From: an uncultured Chthonomonadaceae bacterium | GTDB lineage: Bacteria > Armatimonadota > Fimbriimonadia > Fimbriimonadales > Fimbriimonadaceae | DNA: 64,000 nucleotides | Direction: 5' to 3' | NCBI GenBank assembly: GCA_946479035.1 | Contig: CAMLDW010000008.1 | Span: 1 to 64,000 of the forward strand | Program-made: the position numbers and the translations under genes | Part shown: in pieces, positions 53,707-62,494 of the stretch | Position numbering within the stretch: position 1 is the stretch's first letter | Layout of the letters: every line of letters starts with the position of its first letter | The notes under the pieces: generated by a model | Databases searched by the model: none | What the model saw: the letters and a program-made list of their open reading frames with translations, nothing else | What the model was told of the DNA's origin: nothing

Positions 53707-54717
53707 CTACGAACAGGCACCTGTTATGGTGAAAACGACTCTTTTCCCGTCGAGCACGGGCAGTCCCGTGAACTTGGGCGCTCCGCTGACGTGCATGGTG
53801 AGATCGCGGTCTTTCTTTTGGTCGAGCACGAGCACGTCGCCGCGATTGAGCGAGACGAACTGCCGCACGGTGAGGTCCGCCGTGCCGAGCTGCACCGAGC
53901 AGCTCACCGACGTGCTCTCGACGTGCGAAATGAGCTGGCTGCGGCTTTGCGCAGTGTGCCGACGCCCGCCGGTCACGAACCACTTTTGCGAGCTGAGCTT
54001 GGCGGTGATCGGCTTGAGCACCATGTAAGGGATGCAAAGGCTCATCGCGCCGCGCACGTCGCCGATCCGCACTTCGAAGAGGATGCTGACGACGATATCG
54101 CTCGGCGGCGCGATCTGCACGAACTGCGCGCTCGTCTCGAGCCCTTCCACGCACGGGTTGACGACTACGACTCCCTCCCAGGAGGCCTTGAGCGATGCGA
54201 GAAGCCGTTCAATGATCTGCTTGACCAACGGCTGCTCGATCTCCGTCAGCACGGTGCGGCTGATCGCGCGGCCCGGTCCGCCGAGCATCTTGTCCAGCAT
54301 CGTGAAGACGAGGGAGAACTCGATCTCGAGGACGGACTGGCCGGAGAGTGGCGGAAGCGAGGTGATCGTGAAGACGGACTGGTTGATGCTGCGCAGGTAC
54401 TCCTCGTACGGCACCTGCTCGAGCGAGATCAGGTCGATGTGCACGCTGTTGCGGAGGTAGGCGGAGAGGTTCGTGCCGGCAAGTCGGCCAAACGTCTCAT
54501 GGAGCATCTGCAGCGTCCGCAGCTGTTCCTTGCTGAACTTGTCCGGCCGGCGGAAGTCGTAGACCTCGTAGGAGAGCGCAGAGAGCGTGCGGCTGAGCGC
54601 GTTCTTGGTCGTGCCCTTGGACTTTGCGGCTTCGGCGGATGCGGCGTCGCCCTGCCCTTCGCTGTTCAGCGACTGGAGCAGCGCCTCGATTTCGCCCTGG
54701 GAGAGAATGTCCGACAA
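53707..54717 (-). CDS. fliM: Flagellar motor switch protein FliM
   Basis: This 336-residue protein begins MSDILSQGEIEALLQSLN, the N-terminal CheY-P-binding and FliG-binding segment. It continues with the middle domain (RTLQMLHETFGRLAGTNLSA) and ends in a SpoA domain (GTADLTVRQFVSLNRGDVLV). It forms the C ring with FliN and FliG. It starts at TTG 54717, with GAGG about 7 bp upstream. It is the first gene of the operon fliM-N-O-P-Q-R-flhB. Confidence 0.95.
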   Translation of the reverse strand: MSDILSQGEIEALLQSLNSEGQGDAASAEAAKSKGTTKNALSRTLSALSYEVYDFRRPDKFSKEQLRTLQMLHETFGRLAGTNLSAYLRNSVHIDLISLEQVPYEEYLRSINQSVFTITSLPPLSGQSVLEIEFSLVFTMLDKMLGGPGRAISRTVLTEIEQPLVKQIIERLLASLKASWEGVVVVNPCVEGLETSAQFVQIAPPSDIVVSILFEVRIGDVRGAMSLCIPYMVLKPITAKLSSQKWFVTGGRRHTAQSRSQLISHVESTSVSCSVQLGTADLTVRQFVSLNRGDVLVLDQKKDRDLTMHVSGAPKFTGLPVLDGKRVVFTITGACS

Positions 54718-54777
54718 CGCCTGTCCTCGACAGCCTGGGCCCGGTTCAAAAAGGCCTGTTCTGGGCTGTCAGTATCG

Positions 54778-54785
54778 TTATCGGC
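54778..54785 (-). promoter_or_regulatory. Sigma-28-like -10 box GCCGATAA upstream of fliM
   Basis: GCCGATAA is an exact match to the FliA/SigD -10 consensus. It lies about 60 bp before fliM on the correct strand. No TAAA -35 is seen at the usual distance. A housekeeping-type GATACT immediately downstream is an alternative. Confidence 0.35.
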
Positions 54786-54810
54786 GGGCCCGGTAATTTC
54801 CTCAGGGCCC
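54786..54810 (-). terminator. Palindromic hairpin after the HExxH gene
   Basis: GGGCCC at 54786-54791 and 54805-54810 can pair. There is no T run, so it could be a weak terminator or a structural element next to the fliM promoter region. Confidence 0.25.
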
Positions 54811-54821
54811 AAGGCTGATTG

Positions 54822-55958
54822 CTACGAGGCTGCCTTGGGCTGGTCGGTCGCGGCGTTCGAGACAGTGATCGACTTGGCGGTCGGCTGCACTTTGACCCAG
54901 TCGCCCTCGCGCCGGAGCTCCTTTGCGCCCTTGATGGTCCCCTTTGGCAACGGCACCCAGATCGCGTACCCGACCAGGCACTCGGGCACGGTCAGGTTCC
55001 ACTCGGGCTTTTCGGTCGCAGCCTTCAGACACGCCCTGTAGTAGTCCATCGCGTCGCGCCCGGTCGAGAGCATCACTGTGCGGCCGAACGTCTTGTGCGG
55101 CATGAGCTCGGCGAGATAGCTGGTGAGTCCGAGCAGTTCGGCGTATCCCTTCACGCTCTTCGAGGCGAGCAGGGCCAAGTTCGGGCCGGATGTGCCCACG
55201 CGGCGCAGGTCGGGGACGATCTTGTCCCAGTAGAACTTGCGCATGTCCTTGAGGCTCGTGCCCATCATGTCGTCGGGGGTCAACCTCTTGTACTCGAGCT
55301 CTTTGTAAAGCCAGGTCATGAAGACGCGCTCTCCCATGTCGCCGCTGGCCCACTGCTCCGGCTTGGTGTAGCCGCCGATCGGGGGCCACGTCGCATGGCC
55401 GTACTCGTGCGCGACCTCGCGCGCGAACTCCGACCTGTCTTTGAGAGTCGGCACCGCATAGATGTAGATCGTGTTCACGCGCGTCGGGCTTCCGTTCTGG
55501 TCCAACTGGTACGGGTCCTCCATCGTGCGCTGTTCGCCGCCGGGATCGCCGCCAAAGCAGAGGTAGATGTCCACGGTGCGGTGAAAGATGTATTCGGAGT
55601 GGTCGGAGTTGAGGCGCCAGCGGTTGAAGTCCCAGAGCCGCATCAGCTCGCGGGCGACCAGGTCCGTGGGGTCGTCCTCAGCGGGACGGAACTGGTTGAA
55701 GACCTCGATCCTCGCGTTGTAGCCCTCGTTCTCGCTGTCTCGCGCAAAGCCGCTGGTCATGTACTCGAAGTCCCAGCCGTTCAGGGGAGACTTCTTGGGC
55801 TGTTCGAGCTTGCTGAGGCGCGCGCTGAGCATTAGCAGCTCCTGCCCCTTGTCGACGCTCTTTAGCGTCATCTGGCGGCCCGAGGCGAACTCCGGCAGCG
55901 GCACCTGCTGCGTTCGTGCAGAGCCCAACAAGACAGCGGTTATCAGCGTCCCTAGCAC
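54822..55958 (-). CDS. Exported putative zinc metallopeptidase (HEYGH)
   Basis: This 378-residue protein has a short signal (MLGTLITAVLLGSA). Residues 184-188 read H-E-Y-G-H within VAHEYGHATWPP, a classic zincin motif (HExxH). A Glu at about 210 (GDMGERVFMTW) could be the third ligand. The flanking N-terminal half has YNARIEVFNQFRP and DIYLCFGGDPGG. I do not recognise a named family. GTG 55958 is preceded by AGGAGG with a short three-base gap. It faces trxB on the same strand, 46 bp downstream. Confidence 0.65.
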   Translation of the reverse strand: MLGTLITAVLLGSARTQQVPLPEFASGRQMTLKSVDKGQELLMLSARLSKLEQPKKSPLNGWDFEYMTSGFARDSENEGYNARIEVFNQFRPAEDDPTDLVARELMRLWDFNRWRLNSDHSEYIFHRTVDIYLCFGGDPGGEQRTMEDPYQLDQNGSPTRVNTIYIYAVPTLKDRSEFAREVAHEYGHATWPPIGGYTKPEQWASGDMGERVFMTWLYKELEYKRLTPDDMMGTSLKDMRKFYWDKIVPDLRRVGTSGPNLALLASKSVKGYAELLGLTSYLAELMPHKTFGRTVMLSTGRDAMDYYRACLKAATEKPEWNLTVPECLVGYAIWVPLPKGTIKGAKELRREGDWVKVQPTAKSITVSNAATDQPKAAS

Positions 55959-56004
55959 GTCCCTCCTGTTTCTAACGACTGGGCCAGCGCCCCGTCACGT
56001 TCGA

Positions 56005-56931
56005 TCAATGCGCGAGCCATCTCTCGGCGTCGATCGCGGCCATGCAGCCGGTGCCTGCCGCAGTGACGGCTTGGCGGTAGGTCGGGTCGGTCACGTCGCC
56101 GCAGGCGAAAACGCCCGCGATCTTGGTCTTGGTCGATCCTGCCTCGACCTTCAAGTACCCGACGTCGTCCATGTCCAGGATCCCTTCAAAGAGGTCGCTG
56201 TTCGGCTTGTGTCCGATCGCGATGAACACGCCGTCCATCGGGACCTCTTTGCGGCTTCCGTCTTTGGCGCTCTTGATCACGATGCTTGTGACCTTCTTGT
56301 GCGGCTCCATATCGCCCTTGATCTCGTCGAGGATCGCGTTCGTCATTACCTCGACCTTTGGATTGTGCAACACGCGCTGCAGCATGATCTTGCTCGCACG
56401 GAAGTCGTCGCGCCGGTGGATGAGGTGGACCTTGCTCGCGTGCTTCGTGAGGTAGCTCGCCTCCTCCATCGCCGTATCGCCGCCTCCGACGACCGCGACC
56501 TCCTTTCCGCGAAAGAAGAACCCGTCGCACGTCGCGCACGCGCTGACGCCGTAGCCGCCGAACGTCACTTCGCTCTCGAGCCCGAGCCACTTGGCCGTCG
56601 CGCCGGTCGCGACGATCACCGCCTTCGCCTCGTACACCGTGTCGCCGACATAGACCTTCTTGGTGTCGCCGCTCAAGTCCACTTTCGTGACGGTCTCGTC
56701 CCTGATCTCCGTCCCAAACCGCTCGCACTGCTTGCGAAAGTCCACCATCATCTGCGGACCCATCACGCCATCAGGGTAGCCGGGGTAGTTCTCGACGTCG
56801 GTGGTGATCATGAGCTGCCCTCCGGGCTGCTCTCCGGCCAAAACGAACGGGTGTAGGTCGGCGCGGGCTGCGTACAGGGCGGCTGTGTACCCGGCTGGAC
56901 CGGAGCCGATGATGATCACGTTTCGGACCAT
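56005..56931 (-). CDS. trxB: Thioredoxin reductase
   Basis: This 308-residue FAD/NADPH enzyme has the FAD-binding GSGPAGYTAALYAARA at 9-24, the redox-active pair C132-A-T-C135, the NADPH-binding GGGDTAMEEASYL, and the C-terminal GVFACGDVTDP. It supplies electrons to the thioredoxins at 39.6-40.3 kb. TAAGAT lies 12 bases before ATG 56931, and the divergent GNAT gene has TAGAAT, making a compact divergent promoter region. Confidence 0.97.
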   Translation of the reverse strand: MVRNVIIIGSGPAGYTAALYAARADLHPFVLAGEQPGGQLMITTDVENYPGYPDGVMGPQMMVDFRKQCERFGTEIRDETVTKVDLSGDTKKVYVGDTVYEAKAVIVATGATAKWLGLESEVTFGGYGVSACATCDGFFFRGKEVAVVGGGDTAMEEASYLTKHASKVHLIHRRDDFRASKIMLQRVLHNPKVEVMTNAILDEIKGDMEPHKKVTSIVIKSAKDGSRKEVPMDGVFIAIGHKPNSDLFEGILDMDDVGYLKVEAGSTKTKIAGVFACGDVTDPTYRQAVTAAGTGCMAAIDAERWLAH

Positions 56932-57005
56932 GGAAGTGGAAGCATCTTACCCAGGGGCCCAGTTCCTTTCTGCGTGCGCGCTGGGCCGTATAGAATCACA
57001 GGAGA

Positions 57006-57479
57006 ATGCCTCTGCATACGGTCCGCCTTGCGAAGACAGACGCCGACTATGCGGCCGCCCGGGGGCTCATCATCGAGTACGTGGAGTGGCTCGCAGAGGA
57101 CTTTTGCTCCATAGGGTTCGAGGCCGAGATACTTGGGCTCAAGCAGATGTACAGCCCGCCGAAAGGTCTGCTCTTGCTCGCCTCTAACGATGGCGAGGCG
57201 GTCGGATGCATCGCCTATCGGGAGATCGGAGAGCGGCTTTGTGAGATGAAGCGGCTCTACGTCGCCCCGTCCGCCCGCGGGCAAGACCTCGGACGAAGGC
57301 TCGTGCGCGATCTGATCGAGGCGGCAAGATCGGCGGGATACACCCGCATGCAGCTGGACACTCTGCCCAAACTGGCGGCTGCGCACGCGCTCTACAAGTC
57401 CCTCGGTTTCGTCGAGATCGAGCCGTACTATGAAAACCCGATCGAAGGCGTCACGTTCATGGCGCTCGATCTCGGCTAG
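57006..57479 (+). CDS. GNAT-family N-acetyltransferase
   Basis: This 157-residue GNAT enzyme has the acetyl-CoA-binding motif VAPSARGQDLGRRLVRDLIE and the downstream alpha-4 region (KLAAAHALYKSLGFVEIEPY). The acceptor substrate cannot be predicted. TAGAAT lies nine bases before ATG 57006, with AGGAGA between them. The last four bases overlap the convergent DUF2339 gene. Confidence 0.85.
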   Translation: MPLHTVRLAKTDADYAAARGLIIEYVEWLAEDFCSIGFEAEILGLKQMYSPPKGLLLLASNDGEAVGCIAYREIGERLCEMKRLYVAPSARGQDLGRRLVRDLIEAARSAGYTRMQLDTLPKLAAAHALYKSLGFVEIEPYYENPIEGVTFMALDLG

Positions 57480-60253
57480 GCCGCCTTTGCATCCTCGCGC
57501 TGGCGCACGTAGATGTACCCGCCCAAGATCAACAGCAGACCAAGGACGATCAGCACGATGATGCGGATGTACGCCTGCAGCGAGGAGAGGTCGACGAGCA
57601 TCACCTTGGCGATTGTTATTCCAAAGAGCACAAGGCTCGTGATGCGCAGCGGCTTAGCGTCGTACACAAAGCCTAGCGCGAGCACCAGCGCGGCGTAGAG
57701 CGACCACGCGGTCGAGAGCGCGGCCTGCTCCTGCATCCCGCTGGCGAGAAGGACGAGCGCGAAAGCCCGCGCGAGCACGAACCACCCGAGCAGAGCGCCG
57801 AGCACGGAGAGAGACTTGCGCTCATGGGCGTCCTTTCCGGAGCCAAGGGTGCACAGCACTATTGCGACGGACGTCACGAGCGTCACAATCAGTTGCTGAC
57901 CATTGGGCGCATGCGACTCTACCGTCAGAACACCGATCCAGTACGCTGCGACCGAGCAGAGCGCGACGCCGCTCCCCACATACGCGAAGGTCGGCCATTT
58001 GCGCCACAGCGAAACGCAGGCGAGGAGCGAGGCATAGAGGGCGAGCGCGAGCGCCGTCGCAGCCTGCGGGTGCAGCCCGACCGCCGGCAGCACGAGCAGC
58101 AGATAGAACAGCCGCGAGACCAAGTACCAACCGACGAACGCCGCGGTCGTCCACGCCTGTTGCCTATCGACGCCGTTGCGCGCCATCACCGTCGCCGTCG
58201 CCGCCATCGCTACGCACGCGAACGCGACCAGCGGCGCTTGCGCCGAGTACGTGAACGCAGTCGCCTCTCCCGCAATGCTCGACGCGTAGTAGACGACGGC
58301 CGCCACCGCGACGACCGTCCCCACGACTGCGTTGCCCGACCACTTGGAGGCCTGCGCGACGAGCGCGAGCAACAGCGCGTAGGTGCACAGCGCTGCGACG
58401 ATCGCCGGTTCCTGCGCCATGCGCACGGACGGGAGTTCCAGCAAGACACCGACCAAAGGGACGACGACGAGGCAGCCCAGGAGCGAGCTGAATATCGACA
58501 CCGTGCGCTTCTCGCTGGTGTCCCTGCCGCTGCCCAGTGCGGAAACGACCAGCGCGGCGCTCATCAGCGCGAGCGCGGCAATCTGTCGGCCCTGGCTCGC
58601 CACGTGCTCGCCAGCGGAATCCGCCCAGTAGATGAAGGTCGCAAACCCCAAAAGTGCCATCGCAACGAGCGCTGGGCCCGGCCATTTGGTCCTTAGCGAG
58701 ACAAGCGCGAGCACGAGTGCGTAAGCCGCCGTCCCAAAGAGCACTGAGTAGCTACCAAGAGATGACGCCGAAACGAAGGAACCTCGCGCAAGTACCGGAT
58801 AGAAGGCCACCGCACCGACCGTCACCGCCTCTGCCATCTTCGCGTCCAACTTCCCGAACACGGCGGCGCAGTTCGCGATCCCCACCGCGATCGCGCCTAG
58901 CATGAGCAGCTCCTCGCGCGCCGGCGGCACGTGCGAGCCCATCGCGAAAGCGTAGGAGAGGATCGAGAGAACGACAAAGCAACCGCTGAAGAGGGCAGCG
59001 GGCCTCTCCACGCCGCTCTTGCGTACGTAGGCGAAGAGTGATGCGAGCAGGCCGAGCCCCGCGTATGCCAAGCACGCTTGCAGCGACGTAAAGCCCAACG
59101 GCGCGACCACGCTCGCGCTGGCGATAGCGCACGTGGCAAGGTACTTTCCGTGCGGTCTTTTGCGCACTGGCCACGCCAAACAACCGAGCGCGAGCGAGAA
59201 CGCGACCACCGCCACCGAGTGCGGCACGGGCAGAATGTGATCGGACCCGAACGCCATTGTCGCAACCGCCGTCGCGCCTCCGGCAGCGGCTACGAACCAA
59301 CCCTTCGGGTCGAACTCGCTGGGCACGAAGCGCAGGGCGTGCACCGCGATCGGCACGAGCGAAAACAGATAGAAGACGCTGATCGCGCCAGCGGCCGTCA
59401 TCGCGTTGCGGTCCAGCGCGTCGAGCAGCACCGTCATCACAAAGAAGCCGGAGACCAGCCACAGCGCTTCGATCGCGCGAAGCCACTTGCGGTACCCGGC
59501 AAGAGCTGTCGCCGCGGCGACGATCAGGCCGCAAAGCACGAGCGACGCAACGTGGTCGTGCTTGTCCATCGGCAGGGCCGCGCCGACGAGCCCGCCGACA
59601 AACCCGATCGCCCAAAACGTCTTGGACGAGCGCCACCAGCTGAAACCGAGGTTCGCGAGGCTGAGGGCGAGAAAAAGCACGACAAGCGTTTCGCCTTCAT
59701 AGAGGTGCTTGTAGACGTGGCCGCCTGCAAAGCTCAAGTAGAGCCCGCACGAGCCGCCGCCCACGAGCACTTGCCCGAAGTCCTCTTTTTCGTTGATCTT
59801 CCAAAGGCCGACGCCGATCAGCGCGCCGCACAGCAGGAGCTCGCCAACGAACTGCATCTGCAGCGTGATCCATCCGCTTTGGATCGCGTACGCGACGAGA
59901 TAGAGGATCCCTAGCAGCACGATGACGATCCCCACGCGCGGTAGGACCTGGCTGCCGAACTTGAACTCCGTGTCGACGCTCGGCGGCTTGGGTGCGCTGG
60001 GCGGTCTTGGCGCCGTGGGAGCGGCTTGTGCGTTTTGTGCTGGCGGCCGCTGCGGCACGGGCTGGACTTCGACCCCTGCCCAAGGCGAGTCCACCGGCGC
60101 GAGCTCAAAGACCTGGCGAGGCTCGTCGATGACGGGAGGCGGCCCTGACTGCATCCAAGGGGTGCGCTGCGCCAGTTGCTGGCGCAGTTCGGCGGTCTCC
60201 CTTTCTAGTTTTTCGACCCTCTCCCGCAGGCCTTCGAGTTCGTCGGACGCCAT
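57476..60253 (-). CDS. Large polytopic membrane protein (DUF2339)
   Basis: This 925-residue protein opens with a coiled coil (LEGLRERVEKLERETAELRQ) and a proline-rich linker (about 36-95). About 25-30 membrane segments follow, with DUF2339-like motifs (LPRVGIVIVLLGILYLVAYA, VGGGSCGLYLSFAGGHVYKH). It ends in a short charged tail. DUF2339 proteins are of unknown function, often predicted to have an envelope role. It starts with ATG 60253, and a TACAAT box lies about 28 bp upstream. Confidence 0.85.
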   Translation of the reverse strand: MASDELEGLRERVEKLERETAELRQQLAQRTPWMQSGPPPVIDEPRQVFELAPVDSPWAGVEVQPVPQRPPAQNAQAAPTAPRPPSAPKPPSVDTEFKFGSQVLPRVGIVIVLLGILYLVAYAIQSGWITLQMQFVGELLLCGALIGVGLWKINEKEDFGQVLVGGGSCGLYLSFAGGHVYKHLYEGETLVVLFLALSLANLGFSWWRSSKTFWAIGFVGGLVGAALPMDKHDHVASLVLCGLIVAAATALAGYRKWLRAIEALWLVSGFFVMTVLLDALDRNAMTAAGAISVFYLFSLVPIAVHALRFVPSEFDPKGWFVAAAGGATAVATMAFGSDHILPVPHSVAVVAFSLALGCLAWPVRKRPHGKYLATCAIASASVVAPLGFTSLQACLAYAGLGLLASLFAYVRKSGVERPAALFSGCFVVLSILSYAFAMGSHVPPAREELLMLGAIAVGIANCAAVFGKLDAKMAEAVTVGAVAFYPVLARGSFVSASSLGSYSVLFGTAAYALVLALVSLRTKWPGPALVAMALLGFATFIYWADSAGEHVASQGRQIAALALMSAALVVSALGSGRDTSEKRTVSIFSSLLGCLVVVPLVGVLLELPSVRMAQEPAIVAALCTYALLLALVAQASKWSGNAVVGTVVAVAAVVYYASSIAGEATAFTYSAQAPLVAFACVAMAATATVMARNGVDRQQAWTTAAFVGWYLVSRLFYLLLVLPAVGLHPQAATALALALYASLLACVSLWRKWPTFAYVGSGVALCSVAAYWIGVLTVESHAPNGQQLIVTLVTSVAIVLCTLGSGKDAHERKSLSVLGALLGWFVLARAFALVLLASGMQEQAALSTAWSLYAALVLALGFVYDAKPLRITSLVLFGITIAKVMLVDLSSLQAYIRIIVLIVLGLLLILGGYIYVRQREDAKAA

Positions 60254-60351
60254 AGAGGTGCCTTAGCCCAGGGACATTGTACGTCCATCTCCGTGCCGAG
60301 ACCGGATAGCGGGCCGTTCGTCGGTGCGTCGGCGCGGTAAAACCTGGCGAA

Positions 60352-61416
60352 ATGAACGTTCCACTGCTTAGGCGGCTCACCGAGGCGCACGGCGTGCCCG
60401 GACAAGAAGACGCCGTCCGCGCCATCGTCAAGCAAGAGCTCGGCAGGGTCTGCGAGCTCTCCGTCGACACGATGGGCAACATGTTCTGCCTCAAGCGCGC
60501 GACCAGGAAGCCGAAGAAAGGAGCCGCGAAGAAGCTTATGCTGGCCGCGCACATGGACGAGATAGGGTTTGTGGTCAAGTACATCGACGGAAGCGGCTAT
60601 CTGCGCTTCAGCCCGCTCGGCGGCTGGGACCCGACGATGATGGCGGCGCAGCGCGTGTTCGTTCACACCAAGTCTGGCGCAGTGAACGGCCTCATGATGC
60701 CTAGCCGCAAGCCGAAGCACATGCTCAAGCCGGAAGAGCAGAACAGGGCGATGACCGTGGACGACTTCTTCATCGACGTCGGCATGACGAAGGCTGCGGC
60801 TGAAAGGCAGGTCCGCATCGGCGACATGGTCACAATGAACCGCACTCTGCAAGAGATGGGAGACCTCATCACGTGCAAGTCGATGGACGACCGCGCAGCC
60901 GTCTACGTTATGATCGAGGCCATGAAGAAGGCAAGCTCGCACGAGGTCGACGTGTACGGCGTCGCGACGGTGCAGGAGGAGATCGGCCTGCGCGGTGCGA
61001 CCGCCGCAGGCAGCGGCCTCAAGCCGGACATCTGCGTGGCGATCGACGTCACGCTCGCCAACGACATCCCGGGCCTGCCCGAAGAGCTGCACGTCACGAA
61101 GCTCGGCCAGGGCACCGCGATCAAGTTCCTCGATTCGTCGCTCATCTGCCACCCCAAGCTCTTCGAGCACTTCCGCAGGCTCGCAGTCAAGAACAAGATC
61201 AAGCACCAGATCGAGCTCCTCCCGATGGGCGGCACCGACGCAGGCGGGGTCCAGCGCCAGCACGGCGGCATCCCGTCGTTCACGCTCAGCGTCCCGACGC
61301 GCTACATCCACACGGTGAACGAGACGATCCACAAGAAGGACCTGCAGGCCTCAGTGGATCTGCTCGCCAAGTACATCGAGGACGCGCACCGCGGCGACTA
61401 CACCTATCGCGTGTAG
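60352..61416 (+). CDS. M42-family aminopeptidase
   Basis: This 354-residue di-metal aminopeptidase of the FrvX/glutamyl aminopeptidase type carries metal and catalytic residues in LAAHMDEIGFVV (H67, D69), CKSMDDRAAVYV, VQEEIGLRGA and AIDVTLANDIPG. M42 enzymes form dodecamers that degrade peptides in the cytoplasm. ATG 60352 is used; TAAAAC lies eight bases upstream. The gene is flanked by unrelated genes. Confidence 0.93.
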   Translation: MNVPLLRRLTEAHGVPGQEDAVRAIVKQELGRVCELSVDTMGNMFCLKRATRKPKKGAAKKLMLAAHMDEIGFVVKYIDGSGYLRFSPLGGWDPTMMAAQRVFVHTKSGAVNGLMMPSRKPKHMLKPEEQNRAMTVDDFFIDVGMTKAAAERQVRIGDMVTMNRTLQEMGDLITCKSMDDRAAVYVMIEAMKKASSHEVDVYGVATVQEEIGLRGATAAGSGLKPDICVAIDVTLANDIPGLPEELHVTKLGQGTAIKFLDSSLICHPKLFEHFRRLAVKNKIKHQIELLPMGGTDAGGVQRQHGGIPSFTLSVPTRYIHTVNETIHKKDLQASVDLLAKYIEDAHRGDYTYRV

Positions 61417-61581
61417 AGCCCCGGTTCGCCCGCCCAAAGTCACTGCGTCTGGGTGAGGAGCCGGTATGTCGTAGCGGCCAAAACTGCGGCGTTCAGCCTC
61501 AAAATGTGCGCGGCTAGGGTGGAGCCGGGCCCCGCGCGTGCCGAAATATAAGGTCGAGGAGAGAAACCACTGGACTTGTGA

Positions 61582-62490
61582 GTGTGCGAGAGAATGACCT
61601 TGGGTGAACCTCAGTTCGACGACTCAAAACTGCATAATCTGAGGCTCCTGGCAAGGCGCAGCGGGAACCTCAATGTCAGCGTCAATCAGGCCGTGAAGGT
61701 ACTCGACCTCGTCCGTCGCAACGCCTCAGCCAACGAGATCGAATCCGCCGTCCAGCTCTCGCCAGAACTCTCCATCAACCTGGTCCGCCTCGCCTCTTCG
61801 CCCGCTTACGGTGCGATGGAGATCAGCAGCGTCAAGTTCGCGGTCGAGGTGCTCGGGTGGCGCGAGCTGGAGAGCCTCATGGTCACGATCATCGTGTCGT
61901 CCCTTGCCCAGGCCGCTAAGGGCGCGCAGGTGATCAACGCCCAGAAGCTGAGACAGAGGGCTCTAGTACAAGGCTTCATCGCCCGCGCCCTCGCGAAGAC
62001 GCACTCAAAGGCTGCGCCTGAAGAGGTCTACACGGCCGGACTATTCCTCGACGCTGGCTACTTGTTGCTTGGCATCCACCACCCGATGCTCCTGCTCAAC
62101 CTCAAGCGCACCTGCGAGAGGACGCCCGGCATCGATCTGCTCGAGGCAGAGACCCACGTGTTTGGTTTCACGCACGCTCACCTCTCTGCCGTGATGGCGG
62201 AGGAGTTCAAGTTGAGCCCTATGGTAGTTAACTGCCTGGGCTCGCACCACACGCCGATAGAGGCGGCCGCAGACTTCCAAGTCGAGGCAGACGTCTGTTC
62301 CGTCGCTTCGGGGCTCGCCGACGAGATGGGGCTCGACATCATCGAAGGGCTGCCGAGGGTCGGATACGACAAGTTCGCCTGCCAGCGCCTTGGAACAGAG
62401 CCCGAAACCCTCGCCAAGACCGTGGAGTCGCTCACAAGCAAGGCGTTCGTGGTCGCAGAAACGCTCGGTCAGTCGCAGAAGGCAGCGTAG
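61582..62490 (+). CDS. HDOD-domain signalling protein
   Basis: This protein of about 302 residues has a single HDOD domain (about 20-230), with the landmarks LSINLVRLASSPAYG and VYTAGLFLDAGYLLLGIHH. HDOD proteins are HD-related regulators that usually lack the catalytic HD pair and link to motility, chemotaxis or stress. Start: GTG 61582, or ATG 61594 four codons later. Its 3' end comes within a few bases of the following convergent gene. The 165-bp upstream region contains a TATAAG but no complete promoter that I can support. Confidence 0.8.
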   Translation: MCERMTLGEPQFDDSKLHNLRLLARRSGNLNVSVNQAVKVLDLVRRNASANEIESAVQLSPELSINLVRLASSPAYGAMEISSVKFAVEVLGWRELESLMVTIIVSSLAQAAKGAQVINAQKLRQRALVQGFIARALAKTHSKAAPEEVYTAGLFLDAGYLLLGIHHPMLLLNLKRTCERTPGIDLLEAETHVFGFTHAHLSAVMAEEFKLSPMVVNCLGSHHTPIEAAADFQVEADVCSVASGLADEMGLDIIEGLPRVGYDKFACQRLGTEPETLAKTVESLTSKAFVVAETLGQSQKAA

Positions 62491-62494
62491 GGCG

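Noticed and set aside
53623..55041. 472-codon plus-strand frame over fliM
   Set aside because: Antisense to fliM and the HExxH gene, with no recognisable domain.
61417..61593. Riboswitch (for example c-di-GMP) before the HDOD gene
   Set aside because: I looked for conserved riboswitch cores and found none. Only a TATAAG and GC-rich sequence are visible.
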